Shown: one piece after another, positions 6,759 to 13,711 of the stretch
How positions within the stretch are numbered: position 1 is the stretch's first letter
How the letters are laid out: every line of letters starts with the position of its first letter
Source: an uncultured Clostridia bacterium
GTDB taxonomy: Bacteria; Bacillota; Clostridia; UBA1381
DNA length: 13,868 bases
Assembly (NCBI GenBank): GCA_934463455.1
Contig: CAKSJU010000055.1
Coordinates: 1-13,868 of the forward strand
Reading direction: 5' to 3'
Position numbers and translations under genes: made by a program
The notes under the pieces: model-generated
The model's database searches: none
Told to the model about the DNA's origin: nothing
Seen by the model: the letters and a program-made list of their open reading frames with translations, nothing else

Positions 6759-7346
6759 TTATGCGTTTTCGGCTTCCGTGCCCGCGTTGCGGGTTATATT
6801 CTCGGTTAAGATTTTAAAGATATTTGCCGAAAGAGAAACCTGCATTAAAAGGTCGCTGAGTGCGTTTTGAGACCCCTCTTCGTCAACCAGGGCGGATTTT
6901 GCAAGATTGCGTACCGTTTCGGTCACATAAACTGCCGCTTTGTGCTGATTTTCGGCAAAGGCATTGTATATATCCCTGACCTGTTCCTCTTTTGTGTTCA
7001 GCGGTATAATTTTGCTTATTGTTGCCATATCAAGAGTTTGCTTGAGTGTAAATACAACAATGAGATATGCAAGATGCTTGCGCGAATATTTTTTCTTTTC
7101 GGGCGGAGGGATAATTCCGAGCTTGACATAATTGTTTATCATTGACGGAGTTATAAATTTTTCGGTGCCTACGGCACTGTAATATATTTCGAGATATTTG
7201 CCGATGAGCGAAATTACCTGATCCATATAGAGTTCAATATCGGGAAAATCCTCCCAGCGCGGGAAAGAATGCTCTTTCAAGCTTTCCTCAAGACCTTCAA
7301 ATGAGGAAACCAGTTTTTCTTTATCTATATACATAGTTTTCTTCAC
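6759..7346 (-). CDS. DUF1836 family protein, putative transcriptional regulator
   Basis: This 195-aa soluble protein has the DUF1836 signature: PRWEDFPDIELYMDQVISLI (29-48) followed by ITPSMINNYVKLGIIPPP and KKKYSRKHLAYLIVVFTLKQ. The ITPSMINNYVKLGII segment resembles the recognition helix and wing of MerR-like winged HTH proteins, so DNA binding is likely. No effector domain is recognisable. The start is uncertain: GTG 7346 has AAAAGG only 2 nt away, while ATG 7334 (191 aa) has it 14 nt away. It has its own promoter and faces away from the dehydrogenase gene across a 154-bp gap, so it could control that divergent gene or the downstream NifU-like operon. No clear terminator follows it. Confidence 0.8.
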   Translation of the reverse strand: MKKTMYIDKEKLVSSFEGLEESLKEHSFPRWEDFPDIELYMDQVISLIGKYLEIYYSAVGTEKFITPSMINNYVKLGIIPPPEKKKYSRKHLAYLIVVFTLKQTLDMATISKIIPLNTKEEQVRDIYNAFAENQHKAAVYVTETVRNLAKSALVDEEGSQNALSDLLMQVSLSANIFKILTENITRNAGTEAENA

Positions 7347-7373
7347 AACCTTTTGTAATTGTTCTTATAAGAT

Positions 7374-7402
7374 ATTATATACCGTTTTTCGGAAAAATTC
7401 AA
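7374..7402 (-). promoter_or_regulatory. Promoter of the DUF1836 gene
   Basis: On the minus strand TTGAAT (7402-7397), 17 nt and TATAAT (7379-7374) form a good promoter about 30 nt upstream of the coding region. Confidence 0.7.
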
Positions 7403-7435
7403 TAGAATTGTTCTCTTTTTTCAGATAATAATATA

Positions 7436-7464
7436 TTGTAATTATAAAATCGAAGCTGTATAAT
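7436..7464 (+). promoter_or_regulatory. Probable promoter of the dehydrogenase/Gfo-Idh pair
   Basis: TTGTAA (7436-7441), 17 nt and TATAAT (7459-7464). The -10 box is perfect and the -35 box is weak, which may imply activation. It diverges from the DUF1836 promoter, only 33 bp apart. Confidence 0.55.
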
Positions 7465-7500
7465 TATAAAAAAGACAATTGAAAACAGGAGGTACGAAAA

Positions 7501-8253
7501 ATGAAAACGGAATCCATTGTATTCACAGCACAGAAAAAGGCGGAGCTTATAAAAGAAGATGTTCCGAAAACAGGCAGGAATGAAGTCCTTGTAAAGCTGG
7601 CTGTTTGGCACATAGGTACATTTCCGCTTGCAGCAATTCGCAAATGCCGGATTGAGACAGGGGAATCCGCAATTGTGATGGGAATGGGTGTTCTCGGAAT
7701 GATAGCGGTAAAGCTTTTGCGTGCTGCGGGAGCTGTTCCGGTCATTGCTGCCGACCCTATTCCCGAAAAAAGAAAAAAGGCACTTGAAATAGGTGCTGAT
7801 TATGCTTTTGACCCGTTTGCGGAGGATTTTGCCGAACAGGTACGAAGAGTGACGGGAGAGGGAGCAAATGCGGCAATTGAGGTAACGGGAAACGGAAAAG
7901 CGTTGGATACTGTTCTTGATTGCATGGCAAAATTCGGACGTGTAGCTCTTCTGGGATGTACAAGAAATTCGGATTTTACAATCGATTACTACAAAAAAGT
8001 TCACGGCCCCGGAATATCGCTGATCGGTGCGCATACAAGTGCGCGGCCGAATTTTGAATCCTCGCACGATATGTGGACAACTCATGATGATGTGATGGCA
8101 ATACAAAAGCTTGTTTCTTTCGGAAGATTCAATCTTCAGTCATTGGTTGAGGAAACACATTCACCGATTGATGCCGAAAAAGTATATTCAAGGCTTGCCG
8201 CCGAAAAGGGATTTCCGGTGGTGCAGTTTGATTGGAGCAGGATAGGGGAGTGA
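7501..8253 (+). CDS. MDR-family (zinc-type alcohol) dehydrogenase lacking most of the catalytic domain
   Basis: The product is 250 aa, while typical family members are about 340-350. Residues 1-33 are the first strands of the GroES-like domain (NEVLVKL). From about residue 36 (HIGTFPLAAIRK) the sequence is already the linker into the cofactor domain, with the Rossmann motif GMGVLG at 61-66, then VIAADPIPEKRKKALEIGADYAFDP and a complete C-terminus. About 100 residues that would carry the catalytic zinc ligands and the structural zinc loop are missing, yet the frame is open. The cause is probably an in-frame deletion, so dehydrogenase activity is unlikely. It may be a decaying gene or an NAD(P)-binding remnant. 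A strong GGAGGT site precedes the ATG. The Gfo/Idh/MocA gene follows after 7 bp. Confidence 0.8.
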   Translation: MKTESIVFTAQKKAELIKEDVPKTGRNEVLVKLAVWHIGTFPLAAIRKCRIETGESAIVMGMGVLGMIAVKLLRAAGAVPVIAADPIPEKRKKALEIGADYAFDPFAEDFAEQVRRVTGEGANAAIEVTGNGKALDTVLDCMAKFGRVALLGCTRNSDFTIDYYKKVHGPGISLIGAHTSARPNFESSHDMWTTHDDVMAIQKLVSFGRFNLQSLVEETHSPIDAEKVYSRLAAEKGFPVVQFDWSRIGE

Positions 8254-8260
8254 CCGGGCT

Positions 8261-9256
8261 ATGAAAAAAATAAGGATTGCACAGATAGGAACAAGTCAAA
8301 ACAGCCACGGTAATGATATTTTTAATCGTATAAAGCAGGCTGATGATATTTTTGAGGTTGTCGGATATGCCATGCCGGAAAACGAGAGGGAGAAATATCC
8401 GTGGAAAATGTCCGATTTTGAGGGTTATCCCGAATTGACTGTCGATGAGATTATAAATGACCCGACAATAGATGCCGTAACTGTTGAAACGGAGGAAAAA
8501 TATCTTACAAAATATGCGTTGCTTGCTGCCGAGCATAAAAAACATCTACATATGGAAAAGCCGGGCAGTGCATGCGAAGCTGATTTCAAAAAGCTTATCG
8601 AGACTGCGGAGAAAAATAAAACTGTTTTTCATATCGGATATATGTACAGATATAACCCCGTAATATCAAAGCTTATTGAAGAAATAAAAAACGGCGGTCT
8701 CGGGAAAATTGTCAGTGTTGAAGCGCATATGAGCTGTCGGCATAATGATGATGTCAGAAAATGGCTGGAAGACTACAAGGGAGGAATGATGTTTTTCCTT
8801 GGGTGTCACTTAGCGGATCTTGTACTCAGGATTATGGGAAAGCCGAATAAAATTATTCCGCTGAACAGAGCAAGCGGGTTAAACGGGATAAATTCGGAGG
8901 ACTGCGGCTTGGCGCTTTTTGAATATGACACCGGTATTTCTCTTATAAAAGCATGTGATGTTGAAACCGGCGGCTATGCAATGCGTCACCTGACTGTGAC
9001 AGGTGAAAAAAAGACGGTGGAAATACGGCCTTTGGAAATGTACGGAGAAAATAATTTATACACTGAAACCGCGGAATATAAAAAACCTGCCGATTGGGGA
9101 GATTTGGGCGGGCGTACGCGGTGCGAAGAGTACGACAGATTTATGCCGATGATGCGAGCGTTTGCAAAAATGGTGCGCGGTGAGATTGAAAATCCGTATA
9201 CCTACGACTATGAATATGAGCTTTACAAAACAGTGCTGAAGTGCTGCGGAATATAA
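8261..9256 (+). CDS. Gfo/Idh/MocA family NAD(P)-dependent oxidoreductase
   Basis: This 331-aa cytoplasmic protein has an N-terminal Rossmann domain (RIAQIGTSQNSHG, 5-17) and the family motif EKP at 99-101, where K100 is the likely catalytic lysine. The C-terminal alpha/beta domain holds GGMMFFLGCHLADLVL (174-189); H183 and D186 match the usual catalytic H-x-x-D. The family oxidises or reduces sugars, inositols and related polyols. The substrate cannot be read from sequence. The ribosome binding site (AGGGGAG) overlaps the stop of the upstream dehydrogenase gene, so translation is coupled. The stop codon lies inside the left arm of a 23-bp inverted repeat. The length and the C-terminal LYKTVLKCCGI look complete. 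Confidence 0.9.
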   Translation: MKKIRIAQIGTSQNSHGNDIFNRIKQADDIFEVVGYAMPENEREKYPWKMSDFEGYPELTVDEIINDPTIDAVTVETEEKYLTKYALLAAEHKKHLHMEKPGSACEADFKKLIETAEKNKTVFHIGYMYRYNPVISKLIEEIKNGGLGKIVSVEAHMSCRHNDDVRKWLEDYKGGMMFFLGCHLADLVLRIMGKPNKIIPLNRASGLNGINSEDCGLALFEYDTGISLIKACDVETGGYAMRHLTVTGEKKTVEIRPLEMYGENNLYTETAEYKKPADWGDLGGRTRCEEYDRFMPMMRAFAKMVRGEIENPYTYDYEYELYKTVLKCCGI

Positions 9257-9297
9257 AGAAAGGATGCCCTAAACGGCATCCTTTCTTTATATTCCGC
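9246..9297. terminator. Long perfect inverted repeat acting as bidirectional terminator
   Basis: Arms 9246-9268 and 9275-9297 are perfectly complementary over 23 bp with a 6-nt loop. GGATGCC/GGCATCC followed by TTTCTTTAT gives an intrinsic terminator in either direction. The left arm contains the last codons and stop of the Gfo/Idh gene. On the minus strand it would end the structured RNA at 9259-9450. Confidence 0.8.
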
Positions 9298-9450
9298 GCC
9301 GATAAGGCACGGACGTTCTGTGTACGGGGTGGGACCGTACGCAAAACATACAAAGGGAGAATATAACCTAAACGCGGATGTTCCCCGAGTAGGCTGCAAT
9401 CTGTCGCAAGCTCTGTTTCTTTGTAAAAAGCATAAGCATTGCCTCGATTT
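9259..9450 (-). ncRNA. Candidate structured RNA, 6S-like in size and shape
   Basis: About 190 nt between the noc terminator and the bidirectional hairpin has no convincing reading frame but several long-range stems: closing GAGGCA/UGCCUU (9445-9440 with 9309-9304), UACAAAG/CUUUGUA (9425-9419 with 9355-9349), AGCCUA/UAGGUU (9395-9390 with 9370-9365), and hairpin GUACGG/CCGUAC (9340-9335 with 9327-9322). Two G-U pairs on the minus strand become A-C mismatches on the plus strand, which favours minus. A closing stem, an open region with a small hairpin on its 3' side and an apical arm resemble 6S RNA. No good promoter was found, so it may be processed from noc mRNA. The 6S identity is tentative. 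Confidence 0.45.
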
Positions 9451-9489
9451 AAAAAGTCCGATTCCGCACATAAAGCACGGAGGAACGGA
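9451..9489 (-). terminator. Probable terminator after noc
   Basis: On the minus strand UCCGUUCC (9489-9482) pairs with GGAA and CGGA (9465-9462, 9460-9457) around one bulged base, followed by five U residues (9455-9451). It begins about 10 bp after the noc stop. The stem is bulged and of medium strength. Confidence 0.5.
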
Positions 9490-9499
9490 TTGGCTTAGT

Positions 9500-10375
9500 T
9501 TAGAGTGAGTCCGTTCTCACCTTTATTAAATATTCAACGCCCCATTCGCGGTCGGTTTTTTGCATGTCTGCGCAAACTCCGTTTTCCCGCATAATGTCAA
9601 GTGCTTTTTTCAGCGTGTTCGTAAATATCCGAACGTCTTTGGAAGTAGGTGTTTTAGCTTTTGGCTGCGGCGGCTCGACAGGCTGCGACATTATCTTTTT
9701 CACCAGTTCTTCGCTCTGCTGAACATTCAGCCGCTCCCGGCAGATGGTCTGCACTGCGGCAAGCTGACGGTCCTCGTCCGGTATGTTCAAAAGAGCTCTT
9801 GCATGACGTTCGGACAGGGAAAAATCCCTGATTATTTTTTTTACTCTTGGCGAAAGCCGCAAAAGGCGAAGCTTATTAGCAACGGTAGACTGGCTTTTTC
9901 CGAGCTTTCTTGCCAAATCGTCCTGGGTCATTCCCTGTTCCCTTATCAATTTCTGATAGCCTTCTGCGATTTCGAAAAAGCATAAATCTTCGCGCTGAAG
10001 GTTTTCCAAAAGTGCCATTAAAGCGGATTTGTGTTCGTCTGCGTTCATAATTATTGCGGGAATTTCGGTAAGTCCGATATTTTCCGCCGCGCGGAAACGC
10101 CTTTCGCCGGCAATTATTTCAAATCCGTCATCAACGCGCCGTACTGAAATCGGTTGTATTACGCCGAATTCTTCAATGGATGCGGAAAGCTCTCTTAAGC
10201 TTGTCATATCAAAATGCTTCCGCGGCTGATACGGGTTTGGTTTTATCATCGACATCGGCAAATTCACTACCCGCAGTTTATCGCTGTTATTAAAATTATT
10301 ATTAAAATACTTTTTAAAAGCTTCAATCACTTTTTGCCGTCCCTTTCTCATTGTAAATTCCGATTTTTTGCGCAT
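9500..10375 (-). CDS. noc: Nucleoid occlusion protein Noc (ParB family)
   Basis: The ParB/Noc fold is clear. N-terminal CTP-binding domain: GVIQPISVRR (71-80), AGERRFRA (89-96) and ENLQRE (124-129). The HTH is MTQDDLARKLGKSQSTVANK (149-168), and the C-terminal dimerisation region is DVRIFTNTLKKALDIMRENGV. That C-terminus and the position after rsmG point to Noc rather than chromosomal ParB. Noc binds NBS sites and keeps the division machinery off the nucleoid, using an amphipathic N-terminal helix at the membrane; VIEAFKKYF (16-24) could be that helix. The start is uncertain. ATG 10375 directly follows a hairpin (10378-10385/10396-10403) and has no ribosome binding site. ATG 10351 and GTG 10330 (preceded by AAAGGGA) are plausible and put the amphipathic helix near the N-terminus. 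No soj/parB follows; a terminator does. Confidence 0.88.
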   Translation of the reverse strand: MRKKSEFTMRKGRQKVIEAFKKYFNNNFNNSDKLRVVNLPMSMIKPNPYQPRKHFDMTSLRELSASIEEFGVIQPISVRRVDDGFEIIAGERRFRAAENIGLTEIPAIIMNADEHKSALMALLENLQREDLCFFEIAEGYQKLIREQGMTQDDLARKLGKSQSTVANKLRLLRLSPRVKKIIRDFSLSERHARALLNIPDEDRQLAAVQTICRERLNVQQSEELVKKIMSQPVEPPQPKAKTPTSKDVRIFTNTLKKALDIMRENGVCADMQKTDREWGVEYLIKVRTDSL

Positions 10376-10377
10376 GA

Positions 10378-10403
10378 GAGGCAGCCTGACAAAAAGCCGC
10401 CTC
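10378..10403 (-). promoter_or_regulatory. Hairpin abutting the upstream noc start
   Basis: GAGGCGGC (10403-10396) pairs with GCTGCCTC (10385-10378) with one G-U wobble around a 10-nt loop that begins with five U residues. It ends 2 nt before ATG 10375 and would hinder initiation there. It may be translational control, or a sign that noc starts further downstream. Confidence 0.4.
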
Positions 10404-10429
10404 CATACGCCTCGGTGGGTGGAAGGTCA

Positions 10430-10573
10430 TTTTGAGCCGCTGTAAAAAACAGCGGCTCACGGGCATACGTTCAGATAATGCCCGTTTAGTAATAAGGCAG
10501 AAAGGGGATAGCTAATTAAAAAGGTATAAATTGGGAGCAGTATACCTATATGTCTTAGTTTAACTGCCTTACA
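10430..10573 (-). ncRNA. Candidate structured RNA or leader between rsmG and noc
   Basis: An extended -10 promoter (10580-10585) starts a non-coding stretch with ordered stems. GUAAGGCAG (10572-10564) pairs with CUGCCUUAU (10500-10492). Inside it AGGUAUA (10547-10541) pairs with UAUACCU (10528-10522) around a 12-nt loop, with CUAA/UUAG between. Two hairpins follow: 8 bp (10485-10478/10466-10459) and 9 bp (10458-10450/10442-10434). The outer G-U pair fits only the minus strand. No U-run follows the last hairpin, so the RNA may continue into noc as its leader. It matches no riboswitch class I know. It could be a cis-regulatory leader or a free small RNA. Confidence 0.5.
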
Positions 10574-10579
10574 AATACA

Positions 10580-10608
10580 ATTATACCATAAATTTTGAAA
10601 AATGGAAG
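10580..10608 (-). promoter_or_regulatory. Extended -10 promoter for the noc leader RNA
   Basis: TATAAT (10585-10580) is preceded by TGG, giving an extended -10 element. The -35 position (CTTCCA) is poor. The start is expected near 10573. Confidence 0.5.
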
Positions 10609-10639
10609 AGTTTTCGTTCGACAAAAAATTACATTTTTT

Positions 10640-11377
10640 TTACAATCTGACTCCCTTTTTTAAATTATAACATTGTTCGAGCGGATTTTTTGTCGGTATT
10701 CCCGCTTTTCTGGGATATTGAAGGGGAGTTTGTCTTACTTTTTTTATTATTATGATTTTATGGGACAGCTCGGAATAGGGGATTTTCACTTCCAAAACCT
10801 TTTCGGTCTCGCCGCCGAGGATATATATGGCACGTTTTGCACTTTCCAGTTCATCGTCTGCCAAAGGACCTTTTAATGCCAAAAACCTGCCTCCGATTTT
10901 TAAATAAGGTATACAAAGCTCGGAAAGAACGGTCAAATTTGCAACCGCGCGTGAAACGACAGTGTCGAATTTTGCTCTGAGTGCGCCTTTTGCGCCGTCT
11001 TCCGCGCGTGCGTGAACAAATTCCACTCCGTTTATATTCAAGTCCTCGCATACGTTTTGGAGAAAGGTTATGCGTTTGTTAAGAGAATCGAGCAGCGTAA
11101 GAGATATTTCGGGGTTTGCGATTTTCAAAACCAGCCCGGGAAAACCGGCGCCTGTACCAATGTCTATGACCTTTCCCTTTACATATCCCGTTTCAAAAGC
11201 ACTCATGCTGTCGAGAAAATGTTTTACGGCAATTCCCTGCGTGTCGGTAATTGCTGTCAGATTGATTTTCTCATTCCAATCCACAAGCAATTCTGCATAT
11301 TTTTCAAGCTGCATAATTTGAGCATCGGTCAGAGGATAACCCAGCTCGCAGCTGCCTTTTTTTAATATTTCATACAT
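10640..11377 (-). CDS. rsmG: 16S rRNA (guanine-527-N7)-methyltransferase RsmG
   Basis: This 245-aa protein is a full-length RsmG/GidB. It transfers a methyl group from S-adenosylmethionine to N7 of G527 of 16S rRNA in the decoding region. Visible motifs are NEKINLTAI (35-43), KHFLDS (52-57), the SAM-binding loop DIGTGAGFPG (72-81), SRAVANL (142-148), and the basic C-terminal YPRKAGIPTKNPL (221-233). An AAAAGGA site precedes ATG 11377. The gene starts from the palindromic divergent promoter at 11431-11482. No convincing terminator follows it, so readthrough into noc is possible, giving the usual rsmG-noc order of Bacillota. Confidence 0.96.
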   Translation of the reverse strand: MYEILKKGSCELGYPLTDAQIMQLEKYAELLVDWNEKINLTAITDTQGIAVKHFLDSMSAFETGYVKGKVIDIGTGAGFPGLVLKIANPEISLTLLDSLNKRITFLQNVCEDLNINGVEFVHARAEDGAKGALRAKFDTVVSRAVANLTVLSELCIPYLKIGGRFLALKGPLADDELESAKRAIYILGGETEKVLEVKIPYSELSHKIIIIKKVRQTPLQYPRKAGIPTKNPLEQCYNLKKGVRL

Positions 11378-11430
11378 ATAGTATATCAGTCCTTTTTATT
11401 TCTGTTTAGGCAATTAATTATTTTTCTTAC

Positions 11431-11482
11431 TATATAATATCATGAATATATTGACAAGTCAATATATTCATGATATTATATA
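11431..11482. promoter_or_regulatory. Perfect palindrome forming two divergent promoters
   Basis: Arms 11431-11455 and 11458-11482 are perfect inverted repeats of 25 bp around AA. Rightward: TTGACA (11451-11456), 17 nt, TATTAT (11474-11479). Leftward: TTGACT (11462-11457), 17 nt, TATTAT (11439-11434). The two -35 boxes are directly adjacent, so two polymerases could hardly bind at once. The rightward promoter serves the GH28-like gene and the leftward one serves rsmG. Confidence 0.8.
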
Positions 11483-11535
11483 CGTGACTTTGAAAATGAA
11501 CAGCAGAAATAAACGCTGAAAAGGGTGATAATAAT

Positions 11536-12774
11536 ATGATAAATGTATTGAATTTCAGCGGTGAATCCGATGATGCGATTATTAATTCGGCAATAGCAAA
11601 CAAAGACGCAGACGGCATTGTCGTTATTCCCGCAAAGGAAAACAGAGAGCCGTGGATTTTGGATAATGCAATTTTGCTGCCGGAAAATACCACCGTTATT
11701 TTGAATAATTGTACAATTAAATTATCCGATAAATGCCGCGATAATTTCTTTCGGACAGCGAATTGCGGAGTCGGAATTGAAGATGTCGAAAAGATACATA
11801 ATGTACATATCAACGGAATCGGAAATGTAATTTTGGAGGGTGCGGATCACCCGAGGTCAACAGGTGATTCGTCAAAAATAAATACTGTTCCCTGCCCGTA
11901 TTATAAAGAAGATTTAATTAAATATGCCGACTGGATTTCGAAAGAAAGCAAGGAAAGCGGTGAGTTTGACTTTTGGGATTGCCATAATCATACATACGGT
12001 ACAGATTTTGATAAGGAGAACGAGAGCCATGGCGGAGGCTGGCAGAACATCGGTATTTTGTTTGCGAATGTTGAAAATTTTTCGATTAACAATATTACCA
12101 TGAAGGATTATCATTGCTGGGGAATATCAATAGAAGCGGGAAGCTTTGGTAAAATTACGAATATCCGATTTGACGCTCATATGAAAAAAATGATTGACGG
12201 TATGGTGCACAATATAGAAAATCAAGATGGTGTTGATATAAGAAACGGATGCAATAATATTTTGATTTCGGATATTTCGGGAAATACCGGAGATGATGTT
12301 GTTGCACTGACTGCTGTTGCAAATAAAACCATGAGTAAGAGCGGGAACATTCACAGCACTCATGTTATGCACAGCGATTGGTCAAAGCGTGAAAGCGGAA
12401 TACGTGATATTATAATTAGGAATGTTATTGCTTCGTCAAACTTATGCTGGCTCGTAAGGCTTTTGCCCGTTGAAACAAAAATTTGTAATGTTATTATAGA
12501 TAATATCATAGATACTTCAAAAGATGCCGCACATTCCGGCACGATTTTGCTCGGTGATGCCGACGGAGCATACGGGAATAACTTACCGGACAGCATGGAC
12601 GGAGTGACAATATCGAATGTGATTTCCAATTCATTTTCGAATGCCGTTAAAATTTGCGGCTATATGAAGGATTCCGTAATTACAAATGTGATAAGTAAAA
12701 ACAGAAATGCCGACACAATACATATTGAGCGTGAGAATGCGCTGAATAATGTACAAATAAATAATATTTTATAG
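11536..12774 (+). CDS. GH28-like right-handed beta-helix protein, cytoplasmic
   Basis: This 412-aa protein has repeated beta-helix rungs (short I/V-rich strands ending in N, as in NVHINGIGNVIL, NFSINNITMKD, NNILISDISGN, GVTISNVISN). Residues 229-232 (NQDG) and 252-254 (GDD) match two of the signature motifs of glycoside hydrolase family 28 polygalacturonases and are spaced as in that family. The later GHG histidine and RIK lysine motifs are not evident; the region after GDD reads HSTHVMHSDWSKRESGIRD. There is no signal peptide, so it probably acts inside the cell on imported oligosaccharides, or by a changed mechanism. An AAAGGGTG site precedes the ATG. No terminator is obvious after the stop. 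No partner gene is adjacent on the same strand upstream. Confidence 0.75.
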   Translation: MINVLNFSGESDDAIINSAIANKDADGIVVIPAKENREPWILDNAILLPENTTVILNNCTIKLSDKCRDNFFRTANCGVGIEDVEKIHNVHINGIGNVILEGADHPRSTGDSSKINTVPCPYYKEDLIKYADWISKESKESGEFDFWDCHNHTYGTDFDKENESHGGGWQNIGILFANVENFSINNITMKDYHCWGISIEAGSFGKITNIRFDAHMKKMIDGMVHNIENQDGVDIRNGCNNILISDISGNTGDDVVALTAVANKTMSKSGNIHSTHVMHSDWSKRESGIRDIIIRNVIASSNLCWLVRLLPVETKICNVIIDNIIDTSKDAAHSGTILLGDADGAYGNNLPDSMDGVTISNVISNSFSNAVKICGYMKDSVITNVISKNRNADTIHIERENALNNVQINNIL

Positions 12775-12814
12775 TCAATTCATTGCACATAAATTGAATT
12801 TTTTAGCAATATTA

Positions 12815-12843
12815 TTGACACGATAAGAAATTTTTGATATATT
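12815..12843 (+). promoter_or_regulatory. Promoter of the HAD phosphatase gene
   Basis: A perfect TTGACA (12815-12820), 17 nt and TATATT (12838-12843). The start near 12850 gives a leader of about 44 nt. It makes the HAD gene independent of the GH28-like gene. Confidence 0.75.
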
Positions 12844-12893
12844 TATTGTATAGTAATTGTGGTACAGATAAATTATTTTACGGGAGAAAAAAT

Positions 12894-13700
12894 ATGGATG
12901 ATTTTGAAAATGTAAAGGGAATTGAAAATTTAAAGAATAAAAAAGGCTTTATATCCGATATGGACGGTGTGATATATCACGGCAACAGAATATTGGACGG
13001 AGTTAAGGAATTTGTCAATTGGATGATAAATAATGAGAAAAAATTTCTGTTTCTCACAAACAGTCCCGAGAAAACTCCGCTTGAGCTTCAGCATAAGCTT
13101 GCGCGAATGGGACTTGATGTCGGGCAGGAGCATTTTTACACCAGTGCACAGGCAACGGCATCCTTTCTTGCGCACCAAAATCCCGGCTGTTCCGCATATG
13201 TCATAGGCGAAGCGGGAATTATAAATGCCCTTTACGATAACGGGATTTATACAAATGACGTAAATCCCGACTATGTGGTTATAAGTGAAACCAGAACTTA
13301 TAATTTTGAAAAAATCGAAAAAGCAATATCGCTTGTAAATAAAGGGGCAAAGCTGATAGGTACAAATCCGGACACTACCGGGCCGACCGAACAGGGAATT
13401 ATGCCGGCAACAGGCTCACTGATTGCTCCGGTGGAAATAGCTACCGGTAAAAAAGCATATTTTATAGGAAAACCGAATCCGCTAATGCTGCGTCATGCGC
13501 TAAACCGTATCGAGTGTCACAGCTCCGATATTGCGCTTGTCGGAGACAGAATGGATACCGATATTGTAGCGGGTATCGAGTCTAATATAGATACCGTATT
13601 GGTACTCAGCGGAGTTACCGCAAAAGAAGATATCGAAAAATTTCCGTATCGCCCGAAATATATATTCAGCGGTGTAGGAGAATTGGTTAAAAACTTGTAG
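12894..13700 (+). CDS. HAD-superfamily subfamily IIA phosphatase (NagD-like)
   Basis: The 268-aa product shows all four HAD motifs: SDMDGV with nucleophile D22 and acid/base D24, LTNS (54-57), K193 in GKPNP, and GDRMDTDI (217-224). The layout, with a large C2 cap between motifs II and III, is that of NagD/p-nitrophenyl phosphatase-like HAD-IIA enzymes, which dephosphorylate small metabolites such as nucleotides or sugar phosphates. The substrate is not readable here. The frame is open from 12834, but ATG 12894 has a GGGAG site and follows the promoter start, so it is chosen. There is no signal peptide. It is monocistronic and ends at a hairpin shared with the converging zinc-ribbon gene. Confidence 0.92.
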   Translation: MDDFENVKGIENLKNKKGFISDMDGVIYHGNRILDGVKEFVNWMINNEKKFLFLTNSPEKTPLELQHKLARMGLDVGQEHFYTSAQATASFLAHQNPGCSAYVIGEAGIINALYDNGIYTNDVNPDYVVISETRTYNFEKIEKAISLVNKGAKLIGTNPDTTGPTEQGIMPATGSLIAPVEIATGKKAYFIGKPNPLMLRHALNRIECHSSDIALVGDRMDTDIVAGIESNIDTVLVLSGVTAKEDIEKFPYRPKYIFSGVGELVKNL

Positions 13701-13711
13701 AGCTTAAATAA

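Noticed and set aside
9324..9340. GGGTGGGACCG on the plus strand resembles the conserved T-box antiterminator bulge.
   Set aside because: No stem I, specifier loop or downstream amino-acid gene on the plus strand; it sits just after a terminator, and the surrounding stems favour the minus strand.
9320..9508. Overlapping 60-80-aa reading frames on both strands across 9141-9508.
   Set aside because: No ribosome binding sites, no recognisable motifs, and the region has RNA-like long-range pairing; probably spurious.
10434..10458. 9-bp hairpin before noc considered as an intrinsic terminator.
   Set aside because: The bases after it are AAAA on the minus strand and ACGGG on the plus strand, so there is no U-run in either direction.
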